Part shown: in pieces, positions 1-8,198 of the stretch
How positions within the stretch are numbered: the stretch's first letter is position 1
How the letters are laid out: each line of letters starts with the position of its first letter
Assembly (NCBI GenBank): GCA_029867005.1
Contig: CP123443.1
Location: forward strand, 682,001 to 746,000
Length of the DNA: 64,000 nucleotides
Reading direction: 5' to 3'
DNA from: Candidatus Haliotispira prima
GTDB taxonomy: Bacteria; Spirochaetota; Spirochaetia; SP-2023
The notes under the pieces: model-generated
What the model was told of the DNA's origin: nothing
The model's input: the letters and a program-made list of their open reading frames with translations, nothing else
Database searches by the model: none
Program-made: the position numbers and the translations under genes

Positions 1-987
1 TATTACAGCCAGCGTGCCGGTGCCGGGCTGATTATCACCGAGGCCACACAGGTTTCGTTGCAGGGCCAGGGCTATGCCCGGACACCGGGCATTTACAGCA
101 GGGAACAGGTCGCCGGTTGGAAGAAGGTCACGGACGCGGTACACGCGGAAGGCGGCAGAATATTCCTGCAACTTTGGCATGTGGGCCGTGTTTCTTCGGC
201 CAAAGTCAACGGCTTGCAGCCGGTGGCCCCTTCGGCCGTTATGGCCGGGGAAACGCAGGTCTATGTCTTTGACGATGCTTCGGACAAGGCCCAGCCCGGT
301 GATGCCACGTTTGTTGATTTGGATGAGCCCCGGGAGATGGACGTTTCGGACATTCGCCGGAGCATCGCCGATTTTCGTCAGGCCGCGCGGAATGCTGTCG
401 ATGCCGGTTTTGACGGCGTGGAAATCCATGGGGCCAATGGTTATTTGATCGACCAATTTCTGCGGGGCAACAGCAATCGGCGCAGCGATGAGTACGGTGG
501 CAGTCCCGAAAAACGCACTCGCTTTTTGCGGGAAGTCTGCGAGGCCGTCATTGCCGAAGTTGGCAAGGAAAGGGTCGGTGTTCGCCTTTCGCCCCATATC
601 ACGTTCAAAGACATGGGGGACCCGGAAATTTTCCGGACTTTTTGGCTAGTTGTTTCACAATTGAATGAGCTGGGTGTTCGTTACCTGCACATGAGTGAGG
701 CCGACTGGGATGATGCTCCGGATATTCCGCCGGAATTTCGGCAGAAATTGCGCGGAAACTTTGGGGGTAACATCATTGTAGCGGGCAATAAGACCCCGGA
801 AATTGCCGCGCAGCTTTTGGGGGATAACCTGGCAGACTTGGTGGCATTTGGTCGCAATTTCCTGACCAGCCCTGATTTGCCCAAGCGTTTTGCCATAGGT
901 GCCGCGCCCAGTCCGATTTCCAATACCCACCATTTGTTTGGTGGAGGCGGGGCCGAAGGCTACACCGACTATCCATTTTTACCTTAG
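1..987 (+). CDS. nemA: NemA-type flavin ene-reductase (Old Yellow Enzyme family), 5' truncated
   Basis: The frame is open from the first base of the window, so the N-terminus lies outside; 328 residues are visible. The family uses FMN and NAD(P)H to reduce activated C=C bonds, N-ethylmaleimide, nitrate esters and similar electrophiles. The sequence shows the family features in order: an LQLWHVGR motif near residue 58, an HGANGYLIDQFL segment carrying the substrate-binding His region, the NSNRRSDEYGG motif, a YLHMSEADW segment, the FMN-phosphate site VAFGRNFLTSPD, and a GGGAEGYTDYPFLP C-terminus very close to that of E. coli NemA. The usual HxxH/HxxN pair is present as HGAN. It is the first gene of a co-directional trio with a nitroreductase (70 bases downstream) and glutaredoxin 2, which suggests defence against electrophiles. 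The family is clear; the physiological substrate is not. Confidence 0.92.
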   Translation, partial: YYSQRAGAGLIITEATQVSLQGQGYARTPGIYSREQVAGWKKVTDAVHAEGGRIFLQLWHVGRVSSAKVNGLQPVAPSAVMAGETQVYVFDDASDKAQPGDATFVDLDEPREMDVSDIRRSIADFRQAARNAVDAGFDGVEIHGANGYLIDQFLRGNSNRRSDEYGGSPEKRTRFLREVCEAVIAEVGKERVGVRLSPHITFKDMGDPEIFRTFWLVVSQLNELGVRYLHMSEADWDDAPDIPPEFRQKLRGNFGGNIIVAGNKTPEIAAQLLGDNLADLVAFGRNFLTSPDLPKRFAIGAAPSPISNTHHLFGGGGAEGYTDYPFLP

Positions 988-1057
988 CAGTCAAAACCTG
1001 TTTGGAATTCAGAATTTTATTTTGAAGCAGAAACTTTTCGATATGTAGGAGAATTTT

Positions 1058-1675
1058 ATGATTAGCAACTCTCACAAAAGCATCGTTTACAAGGTAGATT
1101 TCAGTGCCAGGGAAGATGCCCTGGCCGACGAGATGTTCGTGCAACGTTGGTCGCCGCGTTCTTTCGACGGCAGTGCTCTGCCGCAGGAGACCCTGAACAC
1201 GGTTTTTGATGCGGCGCGGTTTTCGCCTTCGGCCTTTAACAGCCAACCTTGGCGCATTTTCAGCAGCAAGGCCGACCGTTCGGACCTGGATCGTTTTCTG
1301 AAATTGCTGGTAGATCGAAATCAGGGTTGGGCCCACAGTGCCTCCGCCTTGGGTTTTATCATTGCGGAGAGGAACTTCGAGAGTGGCAAAGAAAACCGTT
1401 GGGCTGGCTTTGACACCGGATTTGCTTGGGCGGCTTTGACTTTTCAGGCGAATCATTTAGGCCTTTATACTCACGCCATGGCCGGTATCAAGGCAGATGA
1501 AGTGTATGAAGAGTTTGGCATCAACCGCGAAAAATATCAGGTCATTGTCGGGCTGGCCATCGGTAAATTGGCGTTGCCTGACCGGCTGTCGGATGATTTT
1601 CGAGAGAAAGAAAAGCCGTCCGGACGCAAGGCCCTGAACACAATTTACTTTCCCGGCGGTTGCCGGTTGGACTAG
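1058..1675 (+). CDS. Nitroreductase family protein
   Basis: A 205-residue protein of the FMN-dependent nitroreductase superfamily. These enzymes are usually homodimers that use NAD(P)H to reduce nitro compounds, quinones or other electrophiles. The N-terminal RWSPRSFDGSALPQETL block and the following AARFSPSAFNSQPWRIF block are the standard FMN-binding signatures. The AWAALTFQANHLGLYTHAMAGI helix and a C-terminal VIVGLAIGK segment complete the fold. The start is supported by an AGGAG-like ribosome binding site about 7 bases upstream of the ATG. It lies between nemA and grxB on the same strand with short gaps, so co-transcription is likely. The exact substrate cannot be read from sequence. Confidence 0.88.
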   Translation: MISNSHKSIVYKVDFSAREDALADEMFVQRWSPRSFDGSALPQETLNTVFDAARFSPSAFNSQPWRIFSSKADRSDLDRFLKLLVDRNQGWAHSASALGFIIAERNFESGKENRWAGFDTGFAWAALTFQANHLGLYTHAMAGIKADEVYEEFGINREKYQVIVGLAIGKLALPDRLSDDFREKEKPSGRKALNTIYFPGGCRLD

Positions 1676-1748
1676 GGAAGGGAGCAGCCAATCCTTCTCG
1701 ACTTAGATTTTTATTTTCTTGTACATTATTTTTTAGGAGGAAATTACG

Positions 1749-2399
1749 ATGCAGTTATATATTTATGATCATTGCCCTTTCTGTGCCCGGGTGCGTATGC
1801 TGGCCGGCTATAAGAAGATTCCTTTGGAATTGGTTTACGTGCCGTATTCCGAGGAAAAGATGTTGATTGATTTGGTGGGCAAAAAAGCTGTACCGGTACT
1901 GGTGAAGGATGACGGCACGGCTTCGGCTGAGAGTTTGGACATTCTGTTGTGGCTGGATCGGAATTTGAGCCGGTATGGCGCACCGATTATTGGTACGGAA
2001 GAGGATGCGGAAGTGGACTCTTGGCTGAATGATGCTCTGCTGCCTTTGCAAAAAATCGGCTATCCGCGTTGGTCCAAGTTGGGCCTGAAAGAATATGTCG
2101 GCGAGAAAGACCTGAAAGAATGGGAAGGGCGCAAAGCTCCGGCCATTGAGAGTTTTGCTAAGGCTTTGGACGAAACCGATCGGACGGCCAAAGAAGTGAC
2201 TTCGTTGCTGGAACGTGCCGGGAGTTTACTTGCAGAGCGGGGCTCACTTGCTGCGGACAGCCCACTGACGATGTCGGAAATCAAGTTGTTTGCCTTTATT
2301 CGGGGCTTTACTTCCGAACCCTCGATCCTCTGGCCCGAAGGAGTTCGGCAGTGGTTTGACAAGCGTTTGGAACAGAGTGGCATGAATCGGCTGGTATAA
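1749..2399 (+). CDS. grxB: Glutaredoxin 2 (GrxB type)
   Basis: A 216-residue protein with the length and fold of E. coli GrxB, a GST-like glutaredoxin that reduces mixed disulfides with glutathione. The N-terminus LYIYDHCPFCARVRML holds the CPFC dithiol (Cys9 and Cys12 by my count). A cis-Pro segment KAVPVLVKDD follows, then the ESLDILLWLD segment that binds glutathione in this family. The second half is the all-helical GST-like domain. A strong AGGAGG ribosome binding site precedes the ATG. It is the last gene of the nemA-nitroreductase-grxB group, and strong hairpins follow its stop. Presence of GrxB implies a glutathione-like thiol, but no thiol-synthesis gene is in the window. Confidence 0.9.
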   Translation: MQLYIYDHCPFCARVRMLAGYKKIPLELVYVPYSEEKMLIDLVGKKAVPVLVKDDGTASAESLDILLWLDRNLSRYGAPIIGTEEDAEVDSWLNDALLPLQKIGYPRWSKLGLKEYVGEKDLKEWEGRKAPAIESFAKALDETDRTAKEVTSLLERAGSLLAERGSLAADSPLTMSEIKLFAFIRGFTSEPSILWPEGVRQWFDKRLEQSGMNRLV

Positions 2400-2407
2400 T
2401 TCGGAAT

Positions 2408-2443
2408 TTGCCGCTGTGCCCGGCATGCCCGGCACAGCGGCAA
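2408..2443. terminator. Hairpin after grxB
   Basis: Thirteen-base arms (2408-2420 and 2431-2443) pair perfectly around a 10-base loop, immediately after the grxB stop. No T-run follows, so it may act as an mRNA 3' end stabiliser ahead of the stronger terminator at 2455-2499. Confidence 0.5.
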
Positions 2444-2454
2444 CAGTTGAGAAA

Positions 2455-2499
2455 GAAGAGAAGGCCCGGGACATATAGTCCCGGGCCTTCTCTTCTTTT
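2455..2499 (+). terminator. Rho-independent terminator for the redox operon
   Basis: A perfect 18-bp stem (2455-2472 with 2478-2495) closes on a 5-base ATATA loop and is followed by TTTT. It ends the rightward redox operon. The tRNA gene on the opposite strand converges on it, and the A-rich left flank could serve that strand too. Confidence 0.85.
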
Positions 2500-2501
2500 G
2501 T

Positions 2502-2585
2502 TGCGGCGAACTGGACTTGAACCAGCACGATATTGCTACCACTAGCCCCTCAAGCTAGCGTGTCTACCAATTCCACCACCGCCGC
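2502..2585 (-). tRNA. tRNA-Leu (anticodon GAG)
   Basis: Read on the minus strand, an 84-base cloverleaf with a 7-bp acceptor stem (one G-T pair), a TTGAGGG anticodon loop giving anticodon GAG (reads CUC/CUU), a long variable arm as in class II tRNAs, and a GGTTCAAGTCC T-arm. The 3' CCA is not encoded, so it must be added enzymatically. The flanking segment 2586-2728 holds only purine-rich short repeats and no gene. Confidence 0.93.
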
Positions 2586-2728
2586 AAGGTTTCGCATATT
2601 GTAAGAAGTTCATTCCGACTGTCAAGCAAAGGCAAAGTTGAAAGTAAGCCAAGCAAAGAACAAGAGAAGGCCAAGAGCAGAGAACAAGAGCAGAGAACGA
2701 GGTCTGCCGTTTATTGGCTCGTTTGTCG

Positions 2729-3667
2729 CTAGGTGTGCTGTTCTTCAAATACTTGGCGGAATTCGCTGATGCGCCGATGTAATGCTTCGGCGGAAGAGAG
2801 TCCGGCAGTCGGGTTTTTGCCCGCCAGCATCAGGCTGGTGCCAATCAGCAGGCAGTCGGCACCGCCTTCGGCCCAAACGAGAGCATCTTCAGGCTCCTGA
2901 ATGCCGCTTTCTCCAACAAACAGAGGGAGGTCCTGTAAGCCTTGCCGGGCACGTATAGCTCGTGCCTGAGGCATGGAAAGCTCGCGACGCAGCAAGGCTA
3001 ACGTACCGGCACCCTGTTTCAGGTCAATTTTCATGCTTTGCAGGTTGCGGCTGTTTACTCCTAACAGGCTGGGCTTTAGCCCGTAGGCCGCATAGCGCTC
3101 ATGGGGGGAGTACAGTTCGACCAAGGGCAGGAGGCCCTTGCTTAAAGCGTAATCGTAGAGTTCCTGTAAGCGTTGGCTTTCTTCTGTTTCTGCCGGAACG
3201 AGGCAGGTCACGATTAGCAGAATCGCATCGGCACCTGCAATCTGCGCAGCATCAATTTGCCATTCATCGATGATAAAATCCTTGCACAGTAGGGGACAAT
3301 CAACCTTGCGGCCAATTTCTTCGAGAAAAGTAAAACTGCCCGAAAAATAGCGTTCATCCGTCAACACGCTAATCATTCCGGCTCCGCCGGCTTGGTAGTC
3401 TACGGCCTGTTGCACATGGTCAACACCCATGTCGATCTGCCCCATGGAAGGTGAAGCCCGCTTGATCTCGGCGATGATGCGCTGCTGCTCCAATAGGTCG
3501 AGCAGGGCCTCTTGGCTGAGCGTGCGGCGTTGCCGTACACGGCCCTCCAATGGGTAGCCCTGCTTCAGCAGGGGCAAATCCCTGCGCTTGTCGGCGACAA
3601 TCCGGTCCAGAATGTTGGAGCTCAGAATCTCCGGGGCTTGGGCCATAGGTTTCGGTTCCTTTGTCAT
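2729..3667 (-). CDS. trpC: Indole-3-glycerol phosphate synthase
   Basis: A 312-residue TIM-barrel enzyme that closes the indole ring of 1-(2-carboxyphenylamino)-1-deoxyribulose 5-phosphate in tryptophan synthesis. Family signatures in order: ILDRIVADKRRDL at the N-terminus, IIAEIKRASPSMG (catalytic Lys), ISVLTDERYFSGS, PLLCKDFIIDEWQI (second catalytic Lys), GVNSRNL, and FVGESGI followed by a LLIGTSLM phosphate site. It is longer than the usual roughly 260 residues because of a longer N-terminus and a short insert around the MPQARAIRARQGLQ segment. The start is chosen because its ATG overlaps the trpD stop as ATGA, indicating translational coupling. No other trp genes are in the window. Confidence 0.93.
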   Translation of the reverse strand: MTKEPKPMAQAPEILSSNILDRIVADKRRDLPLLKQGYPLEGRVRQRRTLSQEALLDLLEQQRIIAEIKRASPSMGQIDMGVDHVQQAVDYQAGGAGMISVLTDERYFSGSFTFLEEIGRKVDCPLLCKDFIIDEWQIDAAQIAGADAILLIVTCLVPAETEESQRLQELYDYALSKGLLPLVELYSPHERYAAYGLKPSLLGVNSRNLQSMKIDLKQGAGTLALLRRELSMPQARAIRARQGLQDLPLFVGESGIQEPEDALVWAEGGADCLLIGTSLMLAGKNPTAGLSSAEALHRRISEFRQVFEEQHT

Positions 3668-4752
3668 TGTTGCATCTGTGCCAGTTTTTGGCCTGCTACG
3701 CCTTGGCGCAGCAGGTTGTCGGCAGAGACAAAAGCCTCTTCCAGCGTTGCCGTCTTGCCGAACAGGTGCAGGGCCACAGCGGCATTCAGAGCCACGGTAT
3801 GGTGTAATTGCAGGCCCAGTTGGGGACTGATACCCGCAGCCTGTTGTTCGGCATCAGGTTTTTGGGCCGTCCCGCTGAGCATGTAGCGCAGTTTGCGGGC
3901 TCCGTCAGCCAGATTTTCCGCGCCGGGGATGGGAAATGGGTCAAAGAATTGCTTGGGCTCTACTGTCAGAAAGAGTTTGCCATCGCTGTAGACTTGGCTG
4001 GGTGCCGATGTCGAAATTTCATCGTAGCCATCTTCTGAGCTGTAGAAAAAGTAGTTTTGCTTCCCGAGCAATCGGGCGGCTTCCGACATTGCCGGAAGCC
4101 GCTCAAGGGAGTTGACCCCGATGGCTGCGCCGTCGGGGTTGCTTGGGTTGCAAAGGGGCCCGAGAAAATTAAAAATGGTGGGGAATTTCAGGGCGGCGCG
4201 AATCGGGGCGGCAAAGCGCATGGAGCTGTGGTACAGCGGGGCAAACAGAAAAATGAAGCCGTGGCGGGCAAATTGCTCTTTTAACCGGGCATCATCGCCT
4301 TCAAAGTTCAGGCCGCAATCACGCAGCACATCAGCCGAACCGACTTTGCCGCTGACGGCCCGGTTGCCGTGCTTGGCAATGGGAAGTCCGTCATTCGGCC
4401 CAAAGGAAGCAATGGCAATGGCGGTGGCGGTAGAGACGCTGACGCTGGACTTGCCGTCTCCGCCGGTACCTACGATGTCGTAGTACTCTTTGTGCTGTTG
4501 GTGCAGGTCAAACGGCTTCATTGTGGCGAGCAGTGCCGCCGCCGCACCGGCGATTTCTTCGGCACTCTCCTTGCGGATGTGCATGGCGCACAGCAGAGAA
4601 CCCAAGGCGATATGTTCTTGGGCCCCGCACTCTCCGCCAGTAATTCGTTCGACCAGAGCCCGGCTTTCTTCCCGGCGGAGAAATTGCTTCTCCAGCCCGA
4701 CCTTGCGCAGTAGTCTCTGTTCTAAGCTGAACAAATCGGATTTATTCGACAT
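3664..4752 (-). CDS. trpD: Anthranilate phosphoribosyltransferase
   Basis: A 362-residue enzyme that joins anthranilate and PRPP in the second step of tryptophan synthesis. The PRPP loop YDIVGTGGDGKSS and the anthranilate-site motif KHGNRAVSGKVGSADVL are intact, as is the FNFLGPLCNPSNP segment. An N-terminal helical domain (residues about 10-80) is typical of the family. It is not fused to a glutamine amidotransferase domain. It lies directly upstream of trpC with a 4-base overlap. I looked for a trp leader peptide with Trp codon runs and an attenuator upstream and saw none that convinced me. Confidence 0.94.
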   Translation of the reverse strand: MSNKSDLFSLEQRLLRKVGLEKQFLRREESRALVERITGGECGAQEHIALGSLLCAMHIRKESAEEIAGAAAALLATMKPFDLHQQHKEYYDIVGTGGDGKSSVSVSTATAIAIASFGPNDGLPIAKHGNRAVSGKVGSADVLRDCGLNFEGDDARLKEQFARHGFIFLFAPLYHSSMRFAAPIRAALKFPTIFNFLGPLCNPSNPDGAAIGVNSLERLPAMSEAARLLGKQNYFFYSSEDGYDEISTSAPSQVYSDGKLFLTVEPKQFFDPFPIPGAENLADGARKLRYMLSGTAQKPDAEQQAAGISPQLGLQLHHTVALNAAVALHLFGKTATLEEAFVSADNLLRQGVAGQKLAQMQQ

Positions 4753-5271
4753 GACTCAGACCTCCCTGTTTCCGCCAATCTTCACGCAGCCTCTGCTATC
4801 CATTTGCTCCGAGACTTGTTTTTGGGGGACATGCATTCTTTGGAACAAATATTCTCCGAAACCGACTCAGAGGACGATGCAGGGGAATGATAGCAGAATC
4901 GGGGCAAAGGAACCAGCGGGACACATCCGGGCTTTGCCGCTCGCACAGGTCGGTATCTATGACCAATTTGACTATTAGTATGTTTAATTATTCTATTGAT
5001 CAAATGTATAAACGTACTTTCTGTCGTTTGTGACACAGGTCAATATCTGCCTAATATTAGCTTGAGAATGATTTGCTGTCTTATGTCTGGGGGTAATTTC
5101 CGTGATCTTGATTCGCAATCTTGACTATGGGTTGGTGCCTATGTAGAGTTGTTTATATCAGAGTATTATACTCTAAATCATTTATGAAATTAACCCACAA
5201 ATTACGGTAAATCGCTCCGGGGGAGGGTGCCCCGCAATTATCCGTATCGGGGTTGAAGGCAGGTACAAGTT
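4753..5271. other. Intergenic region between trpD and the VOC gene
   Basis: About 520 bases without a credible gene. An 84-codon minus-strand frame (4782-5036) has no recognisable features. On the minus strand a TTGATC / 17-base spacer / TACTAA arrangement near 4970-5000 could be a weak promoter for trpDC, but this is only a pattern match. Confidence 0.4.
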
Positions 5272-5631
5272 ATGAATATCCACGAGAAGCTGAATTACGC
5301 AGAGTTCCCCGCAAAGGATATGCGAGCGACAAAAGAGTTCTTTACCGCAGTGTTCGGCTGGTCATTTGAGGATTTTGGTACGGAATACACGGCATTCTCC
5401 GACGAAGGTCTGGATGGGGGTTTCTTCCGTTCTGACTTGGAATCAAGCACCGCCGGCGGTGCGGCATTGCTTGTTTTCTATAGCGGAGACATAGAAGCCA
5501 CTCAAGCGAAAGTTGAAAGGGCCGGCGGTGTCATTGTAAAGTCTGTTTTTTCGTTTCCGGGCGGTCGTCGTTTCCACTTTACGGAGCCGAGTGGTAATGA
5601 ATTTGCCGTGTGGTCTGATATCGGTACTTGA
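5272..5631 (+). CDS. VOC (glyoxalase/bleomycin resistance) superfamily protein
   Basis: A 119-residue single-domain VOC protein. The pattern LNYAEFPAKDMRATKEFFTAVFGWSFEDFG followed by EYTAFSD and the C-terminal GRRFHFTEPSGNEFAVWSD is the usual paired beta-alpha-beta-beta-beta arrangement, with the Glu of FTEPSGN at the position of a metal ligand. Members bind metal and act in lyase, isomerase, dioxygenase or drug-binding roles; this subgroup has no fixed function. It stands alone, convergent with glyS, with a long hairpin between the two stops. The ribosome binding site is weak. Confidence 0.8.
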   Translation: MNIHEKLNYAEFPAKDMRATKEFFTAVFGWSFEDFGTEYTAFSDEGLDGGFFRSDLESSTAGGAALLVFYSGDIEATQAKVERAGGVIVKSVFSFPGGRRFHFTEPSGNEFAVWSDIGT

Positions 5632-5650
5632 TCGGCACGTAATCAACAGA

Positions 5651-5696
5651 TAATTTGCACGTAATCCGCACTCGGGTGCGGATTACGTGCAAATTA
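5651..5696. terminator. Long perfect inverted repeat between convergent genes
   Basis: Twenty-one-base arms (5651-5671 and 5676-5696) are exact reverse complements around a TCGG loop. It sits between the stops of the VOC gene (plus) and glyS (minus). The position suggests a bidirectional terminator or mRNA 3' stabiliser, although T-runs are weak. Confidence 0.6.
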
Positions 5697-5747
5697 CGGA
5701 GGGGCGGGTGCGGCTCTTTCGTTTATTACGCTTGATACGCTTGCGCC

Positions 5748-5792
5748 TGTTATGCTTGTGCTTGTTATGCTTGTGCTTGTTATGCTCGCGCT
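5748..5792. repeat. Tandem 15-mer repeat at the 3' end of glyS
   Basis: Three copies of the 15-mer TGTTATGCTTGTGCT (5748-5762, 5763-5777, 5778-5792, the third with two changes). The glyS stop codon (complement of 5780-5782) falls in the third copy, so repeat change would alter sequence just after the stop. Confidence 0.75.
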
Positions 5793-7159
5793 TGGTAGTT
5801 ACGGCTTTCCAGGCGGATGGCATCTGCCACTTCGGAGAGCGGGATTCGGCGTTGCTCCATGCTGTCGCGCAGGCGCAGGGTCACCGAGTTGTCCGTCTTG
5901 GTCTGTGGATCCACTGTAATGCAAAACGGCGTGCCGATTTCGTCCATGCGGCGATAACGCTTGCCAATGGAGCCCTGCTGGTCGTAAAAGACGTTGTAGT
6001 CTTCCTCCAGATCGCGTTTGAGTTCGGTGGCAATTTCGACCAGCCCGTCTTTCTTCATCAGTGGCAACACGGCCACGCGGTAGGGTGCCACATTGGGATG
6101 GAAGCGCAGAACCGTGCGCACATCGCCGTTTTCCAGCGGCTGCTCGCGGTAGGCATCGAGCAGGGTCACCAGCACGGCGCGGGTCAGGCCGGAAGAAGTT
6201 TCGACCACATATGGCACGTAGCGTTCCTGAGTCTGCGGGTCGAGATATTGGATTTCCTTGCCGCAAAACTCGCCGTGCCGGCTCAGGTCGTAGTCTGTAC
6301 GCGAGTGGATACCTTCCATTTCCTCCCAACCGTGGGGGTACCGGTATTCGATGTCACAGGCCTCTTTGGCGTAATGGGCCAGTGCGTCCGGCCCGTGTGG
6401 TTCCGTCCGCAAATTGTCCCGTTCAATGCCCAATTGTTCGACGTACCAGCGTAGCCGCTCTTCCTTCCAGTAGGCGAAAAATTCGTCTTCGGTGCCAGGC
6501 TTGACGAAGTACTGCATCTCCATTTGTTCAAATTCGCAGGTACGAAAGATGAAATTTCGTGTGGTGATTTCGTTGCGAAAGGCTTTTCCAACTTGGGCAA
6601 TGCCAAAGGGAATGGAGACTCGGTTGGTATCTACTACATTTTTGAAGTTGACGAAGATGCCCTGAGCCGTCTCGGGACGGAGGTAGAGTTGCATGCCCGA
6701 GGTTTCCATCGCCCCCAAGGTGGTGGTGAACATCAGGTTGAAATTGCGCGGTTGGGTCATTTCGCCGCCGCAGGCCGGACACTTGCGCGAAGCCACTATT
6801 TCCGGCTCCAAGTGATCGGCGCGATAACGCGCCTTACAATCTTTGCAATCGATCAGGGGGTCGCTGAAGTTGTCCACATGGCCCGATGCTTCCCAAGTGC
6901 GCGGGTGCATTAAGATGGCCGCATCCAAGCCCACGATGTTGTCGTGGCGGCGGGTCATTTCACGCCACCACAGGTTTTGGATGTTGCGTTTTAGTTCTAC
7001 TCCCAGGGGGCCATAGTCCCAAGTGGCACTCAGCCCACCGTAAATCTCGCTGGAAGGGTAGACAAAGCCGCGCCGTTTGCATAATGCAACAATCTTATCC
7101 ATGCCGGCACCATGCTGATTAGTGGCTTTGTGGGCGTTATCTGTTTTTTTCTTTGCCAT
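5780..7159 (-). CDS. glyS: Glycine--tRNA ligase (dimeric type)
   Basis: A 459-residue class II aminoacyl-tRNA synthetase of the single-chain dimeric type, not the two-subunit GlyQ/GlyS form. Signatures: the N-terminal KRRGFVYPSSEIYGGLSATWDYGPLG, motif 1 region WWREMTRRHDNIVGLDAAILMHP, Cys pairs CKDC and CPAC that look like a zinc site, motif 2 IAQVGKAFRNEITTRNFIFRTCEFEQMEMQ in segments, and the C-terminal anticodon-binding domain starting near YRVAVLPL. Length agrees with the family. The ribosome binding site is poor. It is downstream of the ROK kinase on the same strand, with a gap of about 70 bases. Confidence 0.95.
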   Translation of the reverse strand: MAKKKTDNAHKATNQHGAGMDKIVALCKRRGFVYPSSEIYGGLSATWDYGPLGVELKRNIQNLWWREMTRRHDNIVGLDAAILMHPRTWEASGHVDNFSDPLIDCKDCKARYRADHLEPEIVASRKCPACGGEMTQPRNFNLMFTTTLGAMETSGMQLYLRPETAQGIFVNFKNVVDTNRVSIPFGIAQVGKAFRNEITTRNFIFRTCEFEQMEMQYFVKPGTEDEFFAYWKEERLRWYVEQLGIERDNLRTEPHGPDALAHYAKEACDIEYRYPHGWEEMEGIHSRTDYDLSRHGEFCGKEIQYLDPQTQERYVPYVVETSSGLTRAVLVTLLDAYREQPLENGDVRTVLRFHPNVAPYRVAVLPLMKKDGLVEIATELKRDLEEDYNVFYDQQGSIGKRYRRMDEIGTPFCITVDPQTKTDNSVTLRLRDSMEQRRIPLSEVADAIRLESRNYQARA

Positions 7160-7229
7160 ATCGTTTTGAACCTTTTCTTTGTCTGTTTTTTGTCATTTTA
7201 TGAGCTAAGTTTTGGGCTTTCGGCCGCAG

Positions 7230-8195
7230 TCAGGAGTTGTAGGCTTGGGCTGCCAGTGCCAGCCCGCCGTAGAGCCCTGCATCATCACCCAGTTCCGGGG
7301 GGCAGATGTAGTCTTCCATGCTTTCCGCCAATTCAAATTCGGGAACTTGGAGATAGCCGTTCAGTAGGTCTTTCAGTTGTTCCCGAACCAGGGGAAAGAG
7401 TTGTTCCTGTTGCATGACACCACCTCCGAGCATAATCTTCTTTGGAGAAAGGGTCATAATATAGCTTTGCAGGCCTTGGGCCAGATAATAGGCTTCAATT
7501 TCCCAAGCGACGTGGCCCGGTTCGAACTCGGTCACCGTGTGGCCCCAGCGTTGTTTCAGGCTGGTGCCGGAGGCCATGCCTTCCAGGCAGTAGTCGTGGT
7601 AGGGACAGCAGCCTTTGAAGCCGTCGTGTTGGTGGTTGCGCACCAGTATGTGCCCCATTTCCGGGTGCAGCAGGCCGTGTACCGGCCGGCCGTTGACCAC
7701 GGCTCCGCCGCCCAGTCCGGTGCCAACCGTGATGTAGAGTACCGGGTCCACCCCCTGAGCGCAGCCCCAAAGGCTTTCGGCCAAGGCCGGGGCGTTGACA
7801 TCGGTATCCCAGCCGATGGGGATGCGGAACTTTTGTTTGAGGGCCCCCACAAAGTTGTAATTTTCCCAGTGGGGCTTGGGTGTGGTGGTAATGTAGCCAA
7901 AGGTACGCGATTCCGGATTGGGGTTAAGAGGGCCAAAGCAGGCGACTCCAATGGCAGACATCTCCGAGGCTTGGTATTTCTTTGCCGTTGGGCTATTTTC
8001 CAGTGCGGTCTGTTTTCTGCTGAAGTAATCGATAATCCGGCCCATAGTTTCGTCCGGGGTGGTGGTGGGAAATTGTACTTGGTCGAGAATTTTGGGCATG
8101 GTCTTCTTTTTTTGATCGTAGAGGCCCAGGCCACATTTGGTCTTGGTGCCTCCGGTTTCGATTGTGCCGAAGATGTGTTTTGTGTGTGTCGTCAT
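7230..8195 (-). CDS. ROK family sugar kinase, probable fructokinase
   Basis: About 321 residues. ROK kinases phosphorylate free hexoses with ATP. The N-terminal FGTIETGGTKTKCGLG is the ATP phosphate loop, WDTDVNAPALAE holds the catalytic Asp region, TVGTGLGGGAVVNG is the second phosphate motif, and H..GC.PYHDYCLEG is the conserved Cys/His zinc site of ROK proteins. The GTxETGGTK start and the HPEMGHI segment resemble the Bacillus fructokinase group (YdhR/GmuE). The ATG at 8195 is preferred over the adjacent GTG at 8198 because AAGG lies 7 bases upstream. The substrate is inferred from the subgroup only. Confidence 0.82.
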   Translation of the reverse strand: MTTHTKHIFGTIETGGTKTKCGLGLYDQKKKTMPKILDQVQFPTTTPDETMGRIIDYFSRKQTALENSPTAKKYQASEMSAIGVACFGPLNPNPESRTFGYITTTPKPHWENYNFVGALKQKFRIPIGWDTDVNAPALAESLWGCAQGVDPVLYITVGTGLGGGAVVNGRPVHGLLHPEMGHILVRNHQHDGFKGCCPYHDYCLEGMASGTSLKQRWGHTVTEFEPGHVAWEIEAYYLAQGLQSYIMTLSPKKIMLGGGVMQQEQLFPLVREQLKDLLNGYLQVPEFELAESMEDYICPPELGDDAGLYGGLALAAQAYNS

Positions 8196-8198
8196 CAC

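Noticed and set aside
4753..5036. A trp attenuator or leader peptide upstream of trpD
   Set aside because: No Trp codon run and no mutually exclusive hairpins that I can see; the 84-codon minus-strand frame there is unsupported.
5687..6454. A 255-codon plus-strand frame across glyS
   Set aside because: Low-complexity N-terminus from the 15-mer repeat and antisense to glyS.
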